Assembly: GCA_028571685.1 (NCBI GenBank)
Contig: CM053158.1
Location: 61,286,001-61,350,000 of the forward strand
Origin: Heterohyrax brucei
Taxonomy: Eukaryota; Chordata; Mammalia; Hyracoidea; Procaviidae
Reading direction: 5' to 3'
DNA: 64,000 nt
The notes under the pieces are model-generated. The model was not told where the DNA came from. It saw only the letters and a list, made by a program, of their open reading frames with translations, and searched no databases. A program made the translations under genes and the position numbers. Shown here in pieces: positions 34,915-47,240 of the stretch (within the stretch, counting starts at the first letter, position 1; each line of letters starts with the position of its first letter).

Positions 34915-36010
34915 GTGACCTCCTATACGGGTAGTCCTGGACTATACAAACTGGGTATATAGTTTTGTTGCAAGGACCCCACTGTAGGTCGGGTCTAGTT
35001 TCAGTTGAATATCTCACTTTAAAAAAAAAAAATCACTACTACTAGTATCTTTAAAATCTGACCTTTATTTGTATTTGGGGGTTGGAAACATATAATCTTC
35101 TCTGATACATATTCTCCATCTTGCATTAGCCTGTCCAGCCTATCCTTGAATTTTGCAGAAGCTTCAACATTGGTGCTTCTTCCAGTTAGATACACATTAT
35201 GTACGCTAAATATGCATCTGCAGTGATGAAATTAGCCCTTGGTGGTATTAAGATACTCACATTAGTATTCTTCTTGCTACTAATTCAGGTTTTTTAAAAG
35301 GCTATATGCTTTGATTTGAATCATCAATAAATTCACAGGACTCCTCTTCTGGATTTGGTCTCCTATTCAAAGTATCAATAGCTTTCTTCCCCATCTCATG
35401 GATCCAAGGGTCAGTTTTATGCCAACCACTCCTTAATCTGCCTGCAAGATCCTACACTTATCCTCAATGACTGTCAAAATGGTCAAATGAGACAGTCCTT
35501 CCTCAACTATTATTTCACCAACCTGTTTGCCATTATCATAGGCCTTAGCAATCTTCATAATTATATACACCCCTAGAGCTTTCCTCGCCTTCTCTCTTGG
35601 GTTAGAACTTACAGTGGCATGATTTCTTTGGCAGACATATTAATGGAGGTATATGCACTACAAGTGTTACCATGTGAGAAATTCAAACTCTGCTTTGGAG
35701 TAACAACTGATGCTTCTCCTGGTACAAAATGTTGAATAAGATTATATTATACGTCTAGTCTACAATGATGTCAGGATTAGTGGCTTAACAACAAAGCTGG
35801 AGTCAAAGTCACTGCCAGTCATGTGTGCAGTTCAACTGTCATATATCATTAATGAGGTTAACATCGCCTGACTTTCTTTCTGTTACAACTCCCAACATTG
35901 ACAGTGACTTCACTACAGACAAGGCCATACCCTGCTATACAGAGTGTGCTGAACAGTTTAAATCATGATACTGAACATCTGAGAAGGTTATTGCATGATG
36001 CAACACTGTA
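34915..36010 (-). mobile_element. Tigger/pogo-like DNA transposon relic
   Basis: On the minus strand the sequence around 35580-35290 translates in pieces to 'IAKAYDNGKQVGEI', 'LSHLTILTVIEDK' and 'SMRWGRKLLILWIGDQIQKR'. That is the order of the CENP-B-type helix-turn-helix DNA-binding region of Tigger transposases (the 'TVSTI..K' and 'W..DQ..K..P' signatures), followed by 'LLMIQIKAYSLLKNLN'. Frames are broken. The right-hand limit and termini are uncertain; possible terminal sequence lies near 34925-34990. Inactive. Confidence 0.6.
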
Positions 36011-36561
36011 TGTAGTACATATTACTCAACAATAAGAAGTACAAAAAAGAAGTCCTAACTGCGGTTTGTTGTAATTTTAATACGTCAAGTTCTAAAACAC
36101 CAGTTCTCAAAATGTAGTCCTGTCCTTAGACAAGCAGCCATCATATATCATCTAGGAACTTTAAAGAAAAATCTCAGATCCCAGCTAAAATCTACTAAAT
36201 CAAAACTGCAGTGAGGCCCAGCAAACTAGGCTTTATCAAGTCTTAACAGGTAATTATGATGCAAGCTGAATCTTAAGAATCACTGAATTAGAAGATAAGG
36301 TATGTCTAGAGTATAAAACTTTCAGAAAATCAAACTTCATTTTATCAACAAACAAAATCAATGTACATTAATTTTTATTCTAATATTACTATATTTCATA
36401 TCTTTACATAAAACATATAGGAAATTACTAAATACTTTATGAATGACAACAGTTACATATGGTAAATATACATATTCCTCTACTCCCAAACAACCCACAG
36501 CAACGACACAAATCTGTAACAAATAACAGTTCAGTCTTTAAATTTGCAATCATATGAGTCT
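36011..36561. other. Unassigned intronic sequence
   Basis: No gene or recognisable repeat. It contains a decayed AT-rich stretch upstream of the mariner-like element. Confidence 0.35.
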
Positions 36562-36563
36562 TA

Positions 36564-37101
36564 CAATTAAGTCCATGAACTTTATTGTTCTATGGGCTAC
36601 ATACCTCACTGCTGAATATCACTACCATCACCCTCTGAAGTACTCCCCTTGGGAAGCTATGTACCCACACCAGCACCTAGTCCAACCTTCAAACAATTTT
36701 GGAACTCTTTCTGGAATGGCCATTGCACATGGTGGCAGGGTGGCAAGTCTGCTAACTGTCTAGCTATCTGTGTGGGAGGTTTTAGCCAGTAAACAGGTAA
36801 CTGTATTAGAACGTCCTGCTTACTCACCTGATCTGGCCCTCAATGACTTTTCTCTTTACCTGAAGAAAAATGAAATACTGAAAGAAAAGCATTTTGATGA
36901 CATTCAGGACATCAAGGGTAGTATGACAATAGCTCTGATGGACATTTCAGAAAAAGAGTTCCCTAATTGCTTTGAAGGGTGGATGAGGCAACAGTGTGGG
37001 TGTGTAGCTTCCCAAGAGGAGTACTTTCAAGGTAACCATAGCGATATTCTGCAACGGAGTAATGTGGCACTTTTTGAGGATGAGTTCGCAAATTTAACTT
37101 G
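36564..37101 (+). mobile_element. Mariner-like foldback element, copy A
   Basis: The element starts 'caattaagtccatgaac' and ends in the inverted counterpart 'gttcgcaaatttaacttg'. TA lies on both sides (36562-36563 and 37102-37103), the target of the Tc1/mariner superfamily. The inverted similarity extends inward for about 160 bp per arm: the left arm 36564-36722 contains 'agtactccccttgggaagct' and the right arm reversed contains 'agtactcctcttgggaagct'. The centre and right arm encode a mariner transposase C-terminus, including 'RPAYSPDLALNDF', 'FDDIQDIKG' and 'CVASQEEYFQGNHSD'. The N-terminal two thirds of a normal transposase gene are absent. Confidence 0.8.
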
Positions 37102-37311
37102 TATAGCACTTGAATCACTATCAGTCTGCAGTTCAATTATAGAATGTAATTTCCTTAAAATCTCAACAGTACCATGTTACAAGTGTAAGTTACTCCACTG
37201 TTATAATAGGATACGGTGATGGTTAAGGTTATGTGTAACTTGGCTAGGTCAAGGTTCTCAGGTGTTTGACAGGTATTATACCATCATCTTTCATTTCGTG
37301 ATTGGATATGA

Positions 37312-37385
37312 GTTCTTGGAAACCTATGAAGCAGTTCTACTCTAACCTCTAGGGTTGCTGTGAGTGGGAATCTACTCAGTTTGTT
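37312..37385 (+). mobile_element. AfroSINE 3' fragment
   Basis: Only the distal part is present: 'cttggaaacctatgaagcag', 'ttctactctaacctctaggg' and a decayed tail. Confidence 0.7.
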
Positions 37386-37389
37386 TTTT

Positions 37390-37726
37390 ATTTGAAAGGA
37401 AGACCAGAAACAGAATGCCTTCAGTTGGCAAGTCCAGAAATACATTTTCACTGTCTTATCTTAAAGATGTATCAACTCTCCAGCTCTACATCATGATTTA
37501 GTACACCAGGAGCTTGATCACCTTTCCTTTCCACAGTAAGTCAGATTGGTCCATTACACTGATAATATAGATTGGACCTAACAGGGAAGAAGTATTAATT
37601 ATTTTAGACTTTACAGTAGGATATTATTGGGATAGACAATTACAATGAATATGGATTGTCTTCCAAGCAACGCTTTTGCCAAAACTATCATCTGTTAACT
37701 CACAAAATGCTTTATTGTTTTTTATG
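37390..37726 (+). pseudogene. ERV-L pol reverse transcriptase fragment
   Basis: Translation of 37398-37580 in pieces gives 'QNAFSWQVQKYIFTVLS', 'CINSPALHHDLVHQELDHLS' and 'LVHYTDNI'. This is the palm region of an ERV-L reverse transcriptase ending at its catalytic YxDD-type strand, here damaged. The sequence continues across an inserted LTR into the integrase region from 38233. Old and non-functional. Confidence 0.7.
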
Positions 37727-37731
37727 GTATC

Positions 37732-38232
37732 TGTCATGGTTTGAATTGTGTCCCCCCAAAAATGTGTGCAGCCCCGTGGCTGGGATATGGTTCTCAGTAT
37801 CTTGGGACTGTCCTCCATTGTGTGGTTTTGCTAACCTGTATGTTAAAGGATTAGGGTGGGGCTGTGAATTCCTGCTGTGGGGGGAGTTTCCCTAGAGTAT
37901 GGCTTGCCCCACCCTTAATGCTTTTAGCTTGCAAGGAATAAAAGGAGAAAGAAACAAAGGACAATTTGAGAACCTCGCTACCATCAAGCAAGCAGCACCG
38001 GGAGCAGAGCGCGTCCTTCAGACCACAGGTTCTTGCGTGAGGACACTCCCTGGACAAAGACTGATGCAATACCGGACTTTCCTCCAGAGCTGACATGGGG
38101 AGGGTCTTTCCCTGGAGGGGACACCCTGAATATGGACTTGCAACCTACCGGACTGTGTAAGAATAAATCTTTCTTTGTTAAAGCCATCCACTCTGTGGTA
38201 TTTCTGTTAGAGCAGCCTAGCTGACTAAAACA
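37732..38232 (+). mobile_element. Solo LTR, MaLR type
   Basis: This 501 bp LTR starts TGTCATGG and ends AAAACA, with a 5 bp duplication GTATC at 37727-37731 and 38233-38237. The start 'ggtttgaattgtgtcccccc' is the hallmark of mammalian MaLR LTRs. It has an AATAAA-type signal ('agaataaatc') near its 3' end. It interrupts an ERV-L pol relic and has no internal region. Confidence 0.85.
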
Positions 38233-39300
38233 GTATCCCTCACACCATTGCCTCAGATCAAGTAATCACTTCATGGCAAATGAAGTATGGACCATGCTCA
38301 TGGAATTCACTGATCATACTACATTTGCCATCATCCTGAAACAACTGGCTTGACAGAACAATGGAATGGCTTTCTAAAGCACGATTATAGTGCCACCTGG
38401 GAAGCAATACACGGCAGAGATGGGATAAATTCTGGAGAAGTTCACAGACAATCTAAATCAAGTTTAATATACAGTTCTGTTTCTCCCACAGCCAGGAGTC
38501 ATATGTCCTAGAATCTAGTGGCAAAAATGGAGTGGTATCACTCACTATTATCCCTGCTGACCCACTCACAAAATGTTTGCTTTCTGTTTCCCAGTGACTC
38601 TATGCTCCCCAAGTCTGGTTGTCTTAGTTCTCCCCTTGACAGGGAGGAATGGTCTCTGCAGAAGACACAGCAGATTCCATGGAAACGGACGTAAATAATG
38701 GGCACTTGGGACCCCTTATACCTCCAGATCAGCTGGAAAAAGGGTAACATCGTATTGTCTAGTGTGACACATCCTGAGTTCTGGGAAGAAATGGGGCTGA
38801 TATTACACAATGAGGGTAAAGAAAAATAAACAGTAAACCAAACCCAGTGTCATCAAGTCAATTCTGACTCACAGCGACACTACAGGACATGGTAGACCTG
38901 CCCCACAGAGTTTTCAAGGAGTACTCGGAGATCTGAACTGCTGACTTTTCGGTTAGCAGTCATAGTACTTAACCATTATGCCAACAAGGTTTCCTAAGGA
39001 AAGGTATTTCTAGAATACAGGCAATCCCTTAAGATGTCTCTTGGTACTATCATGCGCTGTGATTAAAGTCAATGGAAAATGATCACACTGAATTCTGACA
39101 TGACTACTAATGGGCCAGATTCTTCAAAGATAATGATTTGGGTCACCCCATCAGGCAAAGAAGTGTGACCAGCTGAGGTGCTTGCTGAGCACCTCCCAGT
39201 TCTCAATCCCATCAAGATTCCCTCTTTCCTCTAGTGTTAAGACCATGGTACTACTGTCTACACAAGAGTTAAATACAAATACCTATAAAAGCATGCAGCC
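38233..39300 (+). pseudogene. ERV-L pol integrase relic, split by a SINE
   Basis: Translated pieces such as 'SSNHFMANEVWTMLMEFTDH' and 'ILKQLA' follow the ERV-L integrase core, continuing through 'SHSLLSLLTHSQN'-like parts. After the AfroSINE at 38833-38995, the section with 'gtgattaaagtcaatggaaa' and 'gaccagctgaggtgcttgct' continues the same relic to about 39300. All frames are broken. Identified from memory of ERV-L pol order. Confidence 0.65.
38833..38995 (-). mobile_element. AfroSINE, minus strand, nested in ERV-L
   Basis: Antisense tail 'catcaagtcaattctgactc', body, 'cttttcggttagcagtcata' and head complement 'ccaacaaggtttcct'. Confidence 0.9.
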
Positions 39301-39540
39301 TAGGGTTGCCACCGTCCCAACGTTAAGTCAAGTGTTTCTGTTAAATTAGTTGGCCTCCAGTTGATTCGGGCTCATGGCCAAACCAGATATAATGAATTTA
39401 ACAATGACATTTTCTGCAACATAATCATAATTATTTCTAGATAAAAGGTGTTTACTGCTAAGTTGATAAGTTACTAAAATTACAAAATGCTTGCAGAATC
39501 AAGAGGCAGCTATTATTGAAAAACTACTTAACAATCCTAC
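39301..39540. other. KMT2C intron, no feature seen
   Basis: Mostly unique sequence. A short 'ggcctccagttgattcgggct' run at 39354-39374 resembles a SINE tail but is too short to call. Confidence 0.4.
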
Positions 39541-39689
39541 CTGCAGAATCAAATAAGGCCTGGACATCGACGGCATCTGGAAGGCCAACCAAACTGAGTT
39601 CATCCCATAATTTACCAGCTTGATCATCTGAAGCAGTTTGGGTGCTTACACTTACACATGATATTATACTGTGTTGAGGAGATGGTTCT
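39541..39689 (-). CDS. KMT2C: KMT2C coding exon (probably exon 5)
   Basis: This 149 nt exon on the minus strand has acceptor 'tttttccag' and donor GTAGGA. It begins with one base completing a lysine codon, then encodes 'EPSPQHSIISCVSVSTQTAS' and 'DDQAGKLWDELSLVGLPDAV', and ends 'DVQALFDSA' plus the first base of a glycine codon. The phases match the exons on either side (42822-43022 and 33737-33846). It covers the linker inside the N-terminal PHD region of KMT2C. No stop or indel is seen, so it looks like a live exon and not a pseudogene. Confidence 0.95.
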
Positions 39690-42600
39690 CTGGAAAAATA
39701 CAAATAAATAAAATAGATATGAAAATGATAGCAAGCAGAAAATTGTTTTTTTCCCCTTATAAAAAGCTACACACAATATACTGCTGCAACAATTTTAATT
39801 TATCAGGCATAAAGTGACATAAAACAACTTTTAGAATTCATGTGTTATTATTCATAGCATAAAACTGGGTTGCTGTATTATATCTATAATCAACAACTAG
39901 AAAAACATCTAAGTCTCCAAACCCATAAAAAAATGTTAAAAGTTACAACTGCAAATTTATTTCGCCATTCTATAAATTTTACAAAAAAACAAAATTGACA
40001 TTCTCATACTCTAGTCAGAAACCAGTCATATCACATAAAATGAGTATTTTCTTTGGCTTTACTTAAATGGTTAAAAATATAACTCTATCAAATCACAACT
40101 TTTCAATTTGCTTTGTCTTAAATACTACCGCAACAATAGAGCTGACAGATAATTCCATGTAAGAAAGATTACTTCTCAGCGGCAATGAAAATTCACTACC
40201 AAATGTGAAGAGAGGTAGAGGGAGTAGAATATGCCAGCTATGGTTTTCTTATGGGCCCCTCAACAAATCTCAACGGCTTCTCTGTGGTATGATGTTGCAA
40301 GTACTCTCAATTAGACTTTACCTCACTTATCAGAAATAAAACGCAAAAAGAAACAAAATCTACTAATGGCATAGAGAGTAAGACAGACAGTATAACAGCA
40401 AAAATGACAGTAAAAAGAGATGCTGTATAAGATTTCACACTTTCAAGGCTCTAAAACTTCAAGTCTCATTTGAAATCACTGAGCAAACAGTTATTACTGT
40501 ATTTAACATCAAATATGGGAAATCAGATGACTGCCACTAAAACTTTAACCTCCTCCTGATATTACAGTATTTAGCCTCATCAAAATTCTGGATTAAATCA
40601 CTATTGAATATAGATCATAACTCACTGCACTTCATATGCTGGATATTTATCATGATTCCTATTAAGAGAAAATCAGCACAATGACCAGTGTACTAAACTT
40701 TTTTATACCTGGAATCATTGAAAGAAATATTAACATATTTCAGTAAGTACATTTAAGTATCAAACCATATAAAAAATAATCAGTAATTATTTTTACATTC
40801 AGCATTAGAAATGTAAAAACACTCACTTTTTAACAAGTTTTAGTGTGCTATACTGATTCTTAATCCTCAATTACATACATGGCCAATGTAAAACAAGAAA
40901 GATATGCTTTCCTATATAACCTCCATTCCTATAAATATAAATTTCATTATTAAGCTTTATTTTCCTAAGAGTAAGAAAAAAAATTATTAACCTTCAATCT
41001 TTAATAACAAATGTATTATTTTAATGTATGTTCTCTGCACTAGTATTTGACTGGATTAAAGGTGTAAATAACAATGGAAGGACTAACCAATCTATTACTA
41101 ATGAGCTTCCAAACCAGAAACTGGTTATTATTCATCATATGATCTACTTCAACCTTCAGACTCATTTGTGTGTATGCATCATATCATTAAGATGTCAGTG
41201 TCAACCCTAGAGATGACAATAGTCCAGTTTAGCTAAAATATAAACCTCCCAAATTTTAAGTTGTAAAAGAACTGTTTGTATATTTTTATACTTATTACAA
41301 CTAGAGAGGAAAACTATTTTTAAAATCTTTCCAAATTTTAAAAAAGTTGACTTTATCTGTTTTATGATTTATTAGTTACATTTTATAATCATTACCAATC
41401 TAAATTAAGTGTCTATGCCAAAATAAGTTCCAAAATTTTGTAAATGTATTTTATTCCTAAGGCTTGTTATCATTACTTAGTAACTTGATAACTAAGTGTT
41501 ATCTAAATGTATATAAAGTGTATATAAAGCTTTAATTAAACCAAGACTCCTTTAATGTAATTATCTTAGCCCACAAAACTTTTCAGTGTAAATTAACGCG
41601 GCTTATAAAATAAGAAAGTATAGAAAGCTCAACTTTGCTGCCCAAAACAGGTTTATAAATGCCATTAATTTAATTACTGATAGACACTATAAGTCTGCGA
41701 ATTTTGATATATCCTATTAAGTTGTGTCCACTCAGTTGGTAACAAAACAGGTAAACCTCAGATATGACCTAGCAATAGCCTCCAAAATATCAACAATCTC
41801 TACATACAGTATTTCTGGGCCTCCTTTATATGTTCCACCTTAAATTCTTCACAAAGATTTTCTTTCTTGTTGTGGTTTCCTTTCCTACTTTGAGTCTTCA
41901 AGACATTGGCAGTAGCCCAAAACAAGGAGCCAATGAAATGAATACAACACAACAATGCTTTAGTACTTAAATCTGGATGTAAGGCAGATAAGCATTTGAA
42001 TGATTGCATCATCACCCCCAAGGAGCAAAGATGTTTAGATTCCAAGCTAAACTAAGTTTTACACTTTCTGATCAACTACAGAAACTTCTACTCTTAACAG
42101 CCAGAGAGCCAAGTCCACGTATTCAGATGACCATTAAACAAATCTGTAACCATATTTAAAAAAAAAAGATTAAGTTCAGAAAAAAAATATAATAGATAAG
42201 AGTTTTAGGTAACTATAATGATCCCCATGAATACACACACACAAATGCATATATAACATGTAATTATATAAAAATTTTAAGAAATTTATTTTTAAAGCAT
42301 CTTCTTTAATTTTAGAAAGGGTAATCTCAGTATGTATAAATATTAAAAAAAAGTTAGCATCATATTACGATCAACATTCTCTGAACCACTGAAACAAATG
42401 ACACCTGAAAGACACCAGTGGTAAAAAAAAAAACAGTTCTAGTTTTACTACAGAGTCAAAACCTTATTTGCAGGAAGGAAAGAAGGGCTATATTAATACA
42501 TTTTACCTTGTTCTCACATATGGATAAATTCTATGAACGCCCTCTCAATTTACGTTATGCTCTTTAAATTATCCTTCCAAAAGTTATATGCACTGATTTT

Positions 42601-42821
42601 GTTAATACACAACTGATAAACTATTTTTTTTATTAAAAGATATTTTGAACAAAGGAGAGTTTGTTAGGTTAACACTGGATCAGAAAGTATCTTATGGATG
42701 TTGAAAATACAGAAACTGCTTAACAGTAATTAATATCATTGTACACTTGCAAACAAAATAATGAAAATACACTACTTATAGCTTTACTTCCACACAGCAA
42801 TTTAAATTCAAAATTGCTTAC
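39690..42821. other. KMT2C intron, mostly repeat-free
   Basis: A 3.1 kb AT-rich intron between two KMT2C exons. I recognise no SINE, L1 or LTR here, in contrast to the rest of the window. A short CA/TA tract lies at 42234-42255. Confidence 0.5.
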
Positions 42822-43022
42822 TTTCTCTGTCCTCTTTGTTTTCGTGGTGCTGAGTTCTGTATTTTCTCACAGGTACCACTGCTGTCGTCATCAATGTCCT
42901 TCTTAATAGAAGACGGGTTTTTCCACGGCAAGATAAATCCAGGCGTTACTCTGAATTGTTTTAAGTCTCCTTGTCCTAAGGAACTTTTTTCACCACAGTA
43001 ACAAAAAGCGCAGAGCTGTTCA
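42822..43022 (-). CDS. KMT2C: KMT2C coding exon (probably exon 4), start of ePHD
   Basis: This 201 nt minus-strand exon has acceptor 'tttttaccag' and donor GTAAGC. One base completes a serine codon, then the exon encodes 'EQLCAFCYCGEKSSLGQGDL', 'KQFRVTPGFILPWKN', 'IKKDIDDDSSGTCEKIQNSA' and 'PRKQRGQR', ending two bases into a lysine codon. CAFC is the first zinc-ligand pair of the extended PHD finger. The reading frame is intact across all 66 whole codons. Confidence 0.96.
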
Positions 43023-43309
43023 CTGGTAAAAAATGAAGTGAGCAAGACAGAGGAGAAAAGTAGCTTTATTCAACTACTTTAAGTGACAACTATAGATAAC
43101 TGTGCATTAAAACATTTGGGTATAAAATTACACATTATGTCTTTAGTACAAGCTAAACTTTTTAATGTTTTCTACAGTCTTGTCTCCATAAGAACAACTA
43201 AGAGTAATAAAAATCATATACTTGTAATTCTACTTGTCTACAGTATGATTTTTCTTTGAAAAAGTAAAAATACCAAGTCAAAAAATTCTAGTTTGTACTT
43301 ATCAAAACA

Positions 43310-43475
43310 CTGAACCCACTGTCGTGGGAGTCAATTCCAACTGGCAGCAATCCTATAGGACAGACTAGAACTCCCCTATAGGGATTCCAAGGCTATAAAT
43401 CTTTATGGAAGCAGACTGCCAAATCTTTCTCCCAAGGAGCAGCTGGCAGGTTCAAACTCCTGATCTTTGTACTTA
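43310..43475 (-). mobile_element. AfroSINE, minus strand, long subtype
   Basis: Antisense tail 'gtgggagtcaattccaactg', 'caatcctataggacagacta', long-subtype middle 'tatggaagcagactgccaaa' and part of the head. Confidence 0.87.
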
Positions 43476-43589
43476 GAAAAACAATTTTCTTTCAAATCTA
43501 ACTACAGAAAATTCTAAGTATTATAAAAAGTACAGCTAAGGTCAGGAAAGAACACTGGGTTTAATGACCACCAGCTCTGTATAACATGT

Positions 43590-44050
43590 TGAGGCAAAGT
43601 TTTATTTAACCAGTGGATGGAAAGTTCATTATACATGGTAATACATACCCCTCCCCATAGAGAGAGAGAAAGAGAAAGATGTAAGAATATAAATTTATGT
43701 GGTTAGCAGAGGCTCAGGGCAGAGGGTTAACACTAGGAGAAGCACGGGGGTTTTCAGGGTGGTGAAACTATTCTATATGATATGGTAAAGGTGGACATAC
43801 AACAATATTCACTTGTCAAAACCTCAGAACTGCAGAATACAGAATAAATGCTAATGTAAACTACAAATTTTAGTTAATAAATAATATTGGCTCATCCATT
43901 ATAACAAATACTAATGTAAAACATCAATAAGGGAAATTGTAGGTATATATGGGAAATCTGTACTATCTGCTCCATTCTTCTGTAAACCAAAAAATGTTCT
44001 AAAAGTAGTCTATTAATTTTAAAGAGAAGAAACAACTTAAAAAATAAAAG
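43590..44050 (+). mobile_element. Old L1M 3' UTR fragment
   Basis: The order 'tggtgaaactattctatatgata', 'cacttgtcaaaacctcagaa', 'ctaatgtaaacta' and 'tatatgggaaatctgtac' is that of an L1M 3' UTR, ending 'ctaaaagtagtctattaa'. It has no coding capacity. Confidence 0.65.
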
Positions 44051-45310
44051 GACAAAAATGTATATACTTGTGGAATATACACTTAATGTGGAATCTTCCA
44101 ATAAAATTAAAAGAATCTCTCCTCCTGGATATATTTTCTCTTCACAATATATTTATTGCTGCTGTACCTAAATCTCCTCAGGCATTAAAGTTTCCATTAC
44201 TACCTCTGTAGCACCTACCCTGTGAACCTGACATAAAGTGTAGCTTCAGTCTTCTGAGATGATAAATATTTTTCTTAAACTTCTACAGTTAAGTTCATAC
44301 TGGCCTCTCAACTATGTATATTTTGCTGATGAAACCTGTTTAAGTTTTTTCCAATAAATTACCTATTTCAATTATCATGATAAACTGTGCTGTCAACTGG
44401 CACTGAGTCACACACTTCTATCCCAATGGAGATCATAAAGCAGGATGAGAATTTGGTTCAAACTTCAAACAAATTGCTTGTGGCAGAGTATGAGACTGTG
44501 TGAGAACACAGAATATCTAAGATCCTGAGACACACCAGGAATTCTAACCGACTCTTAAGATTCCATTCCATGCACTTCATCAGATGCTCACAAGAGAGAT
44601 TACAGGCCTGGTGAAGAATCCTGAGAAAGCTTTGGTCATAGTGCAAGTCTGAGGAGGACACCAGCAGCAATGTCAGAAAGACACAAAGTCCCACCTAGAT
44701 CTTTCTTCTTCCATTTTCCTTAAAGAGCAAAAATTCTTAGGTTGGTACAAGTAGTGGAGCAAAAATTGGCACCCTGCAGACCCACTGCAGGCAGAAGAAA
44801 AGAATGCGAGAGAAAATAGAAGCAAAGGAGGAGGAGAAACAAAGGCAAGACTCTGCCCTAGACTTAGACAATTATGAGTATACAAGCTGGGGCAATGGAA
44901 GAATCCCTGAGAATACTCAACCACAAGACCGAGGGACACAGAGCCTACCTAAGACTAAAGTTGAACCAAAACATTAAGAAATCCCCTGACACTCAACCGT
45001 TCCTAGTCTGAAGCTTAAGTAGTAAATTGGGAAATGGTCAACAAAGTGAACAGACACTCTCTCAGGAAATGCAGGTGGAAAAGGAAGATCTAAAGCTACA
45101 GGAGCGGCAGACATTGAGAAAAATCTGGTAAATCAGCCCAATTCTAAACACAAGATGCATTCCTAAAAGTAAATATTGCAGTGGCAAGACCCAACTATTG
45201 TTCAACTCCTAGTTAGTCTGACTCGATCCTGTACACTAAAGGCCCGTACACTAAAGACAAAGCATGTTTATTCCTATGCTTAAAATCTATTTCCCCTAAC
45301 ATGTACTGTT
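44051..45310. other. Unassigned intronic sequence
   Basis: I cannot assign this 1.3 kb. It is less AT-rich at 44640-44950. The minus-strand open frames there (44458-44694, 44673-44939) have no motif that I recognise. Confidence 0.35.
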
Positions 45311-46739
45311 ATTCAGAAGACTTCCGCTTTCAACAAAAAATTAAGGGCATGCCGAACGGTATCTGGAAAATCACCAAATGTGGAAGTTCAATAAGGCACA
45401 GTAAAACCTGCAAAAGCTGATATCTATGTAAAGCAGAAACTTGTATAGAAGGAATATTCAAATATTTTCCACCAAAACGAGTAACAGAAAGTGTGACGAC
45501 TATACCCCGTTAAAGGCAGAAAACTTGCAAGACCTGGAAAAACAAGGCATTTCCATCAAGTTCTGACTACCACAGATTTTGCTGATTTCTAAAATAGGCC
45601 AAGAGTCAATCGGGAAATCACAAGGCAAATTAGAAAATAATGTAAATTAAATGAATACAAAGTAAAACAAAATTTGCAAGATGCAGCTACAACAGTGCTT
45701 ACATGGAAATTTAGAGCACTAAAGGCTTACATAAGAAAAGGAGGTCTCATTATTGGGACGGAAACTGCTGTATTTGTATAAAGGTATGTGTATCAATTTT
45801 CGTAAGAGAAATCAACTTTAGCTGTACACTGTCAGCTAAAGCACAATTTTAAAAAAGTCTCAAACCAGTGGTCAGTGCTTCCATGATAAGAAAGGCAAAT
45901 TAAACCAAAAAAAAAAAAAAAAAAAGCAAGAGAGGAAGGAAATAATAGAGAGAAGAAATCAACGATACTAAGAACAAAAACAAGAGGAAAAAAATCAATG
46001 CAAACAAACGACACTACAAGAAGATAGCTTTACAATCTGTACAGAAATCAGAAAGATAACAAGGAAATGTTACAGACAATTTTATGCCAGTCAGTTCAGT
46101 ACGTTAGAAAAATCAAACTGCTAAAGCTCACTCAGCAAGAAATACATAACCTGAATAGTAGAATAGCTATTCAGTGCTATAACTATACTACTGTAACTAG
46201 TGAATATATTGAATTTTCATTTAAAACCGCTCCAATAAGAAGAACCCTAGTGTTTTGTTGGTATCATAGGCAATTCGGCAATATATGTGAAACACTGATC
46301 ACAGAGATAATGCAAATTCAAAATGCTTCCTGACTCATTTTAGGTTGCCAGCATTATTCTAATAGAACTAGATAAAGACATTATAAGAAAAATAAACTAC
46401 AAAACAGTATCCCTCCTGAACATAGACGCAAAAGTTCTCAGTAACATATTAACATATCAAATCATACCAAAAAAATCATGACCAGACAAAGCTCATAAGT
46501 GGCATGCAAGGCTGGTTTAGCATTCAAAAATGAATGTATTTTGCCACATCAAAAAACTAAAAAAAAAAAATTGCATCAATGTACCAAAAAAAGATTCTGA
46601 AAAAATTCAACATCCTTACATGCCTCTTGGCAAATTAAGAATAAAAGTGAACTTCTATCCTGATAAAGGGCTGCACATAAAACCTACAATGAGCATCATA
46701 AGTAATGAACCAAGGATGTAAGGTAATAATTTTTTTAAA

Positions 46740-47240
46740 TCAGTCATATTGAGACACTGGAGAAACCCTGCAAGTATGGCCCCAGGACACTTTTTCAGCT
46801 CAGTAACATAGTCACTCTTGAGGTTCACCCTGCAGCCAAAGATTGAACAGGCCCATGAAACAAGACTACAGGGATACACTAGCCCAGGGGAAAGGACTAG
46901 AAGGTAGAAAGGGTCAGAAAAACTGATAATCATGAACCCAAGGTTGGGACGGAAAGACTGCTGGTGTGGTGGTTAAGTGCTACATCTACTAATCAAAAGG
47001 TCAGCAGTTCAAATTTGCCAAGCAGTCCTTGGAAACTCTATGGAGCTGCCTGTCATACAAGGTTACCATGAAGCAGCATCAACTCAACGGCAATGGGGCT
47101 TTTCTTCTTTTGAGACTGAGAAAGGAGTGTGTTGTCCCGTTGTACAGTTGTTAACCAATGTTGTAAAATAACATGTGTGCTGTTTAAGGAGAAACTAGTT
47201 TGTTCTACAAACCTTGATCAAAAGTACAATTTTAAAAAAA
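46740..47240 (+). mobile_element. Unclassified interspersed repeat with A-tail
   Basis: This block does not fit the surrounding L1M and ends in 'gagaaactagtttgttctac' and 'aagtacaattttaaaaaaaa', which looks like a retroposon tail. An AfroSINE sits inside it at 46945-47110. I recall seeing similar tails in afrotherian genomes but cannot name the family. Confidence 0.4.
46945..47110 (+). mobile_element. AfroSINE
   Basis: Head 'actgctggtgtggtggttaa', 'gtccttggaaactctatgga', tail 'cagcatcaactcaacggcaa'. Confidence 0.87.

Noticed and set aside
36770..37219. 149-residue frame as a host gene
   Set aside because: It contains mariner transposase signatures and sits between inverted arms with TA duplications, so it belongs to the transposon.
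39354..39374. Short SINE-tail-like run in the KMT2C intron
   Set aside because: About 20 bases of similarity without flanking duplication, too short to call as an insertion.
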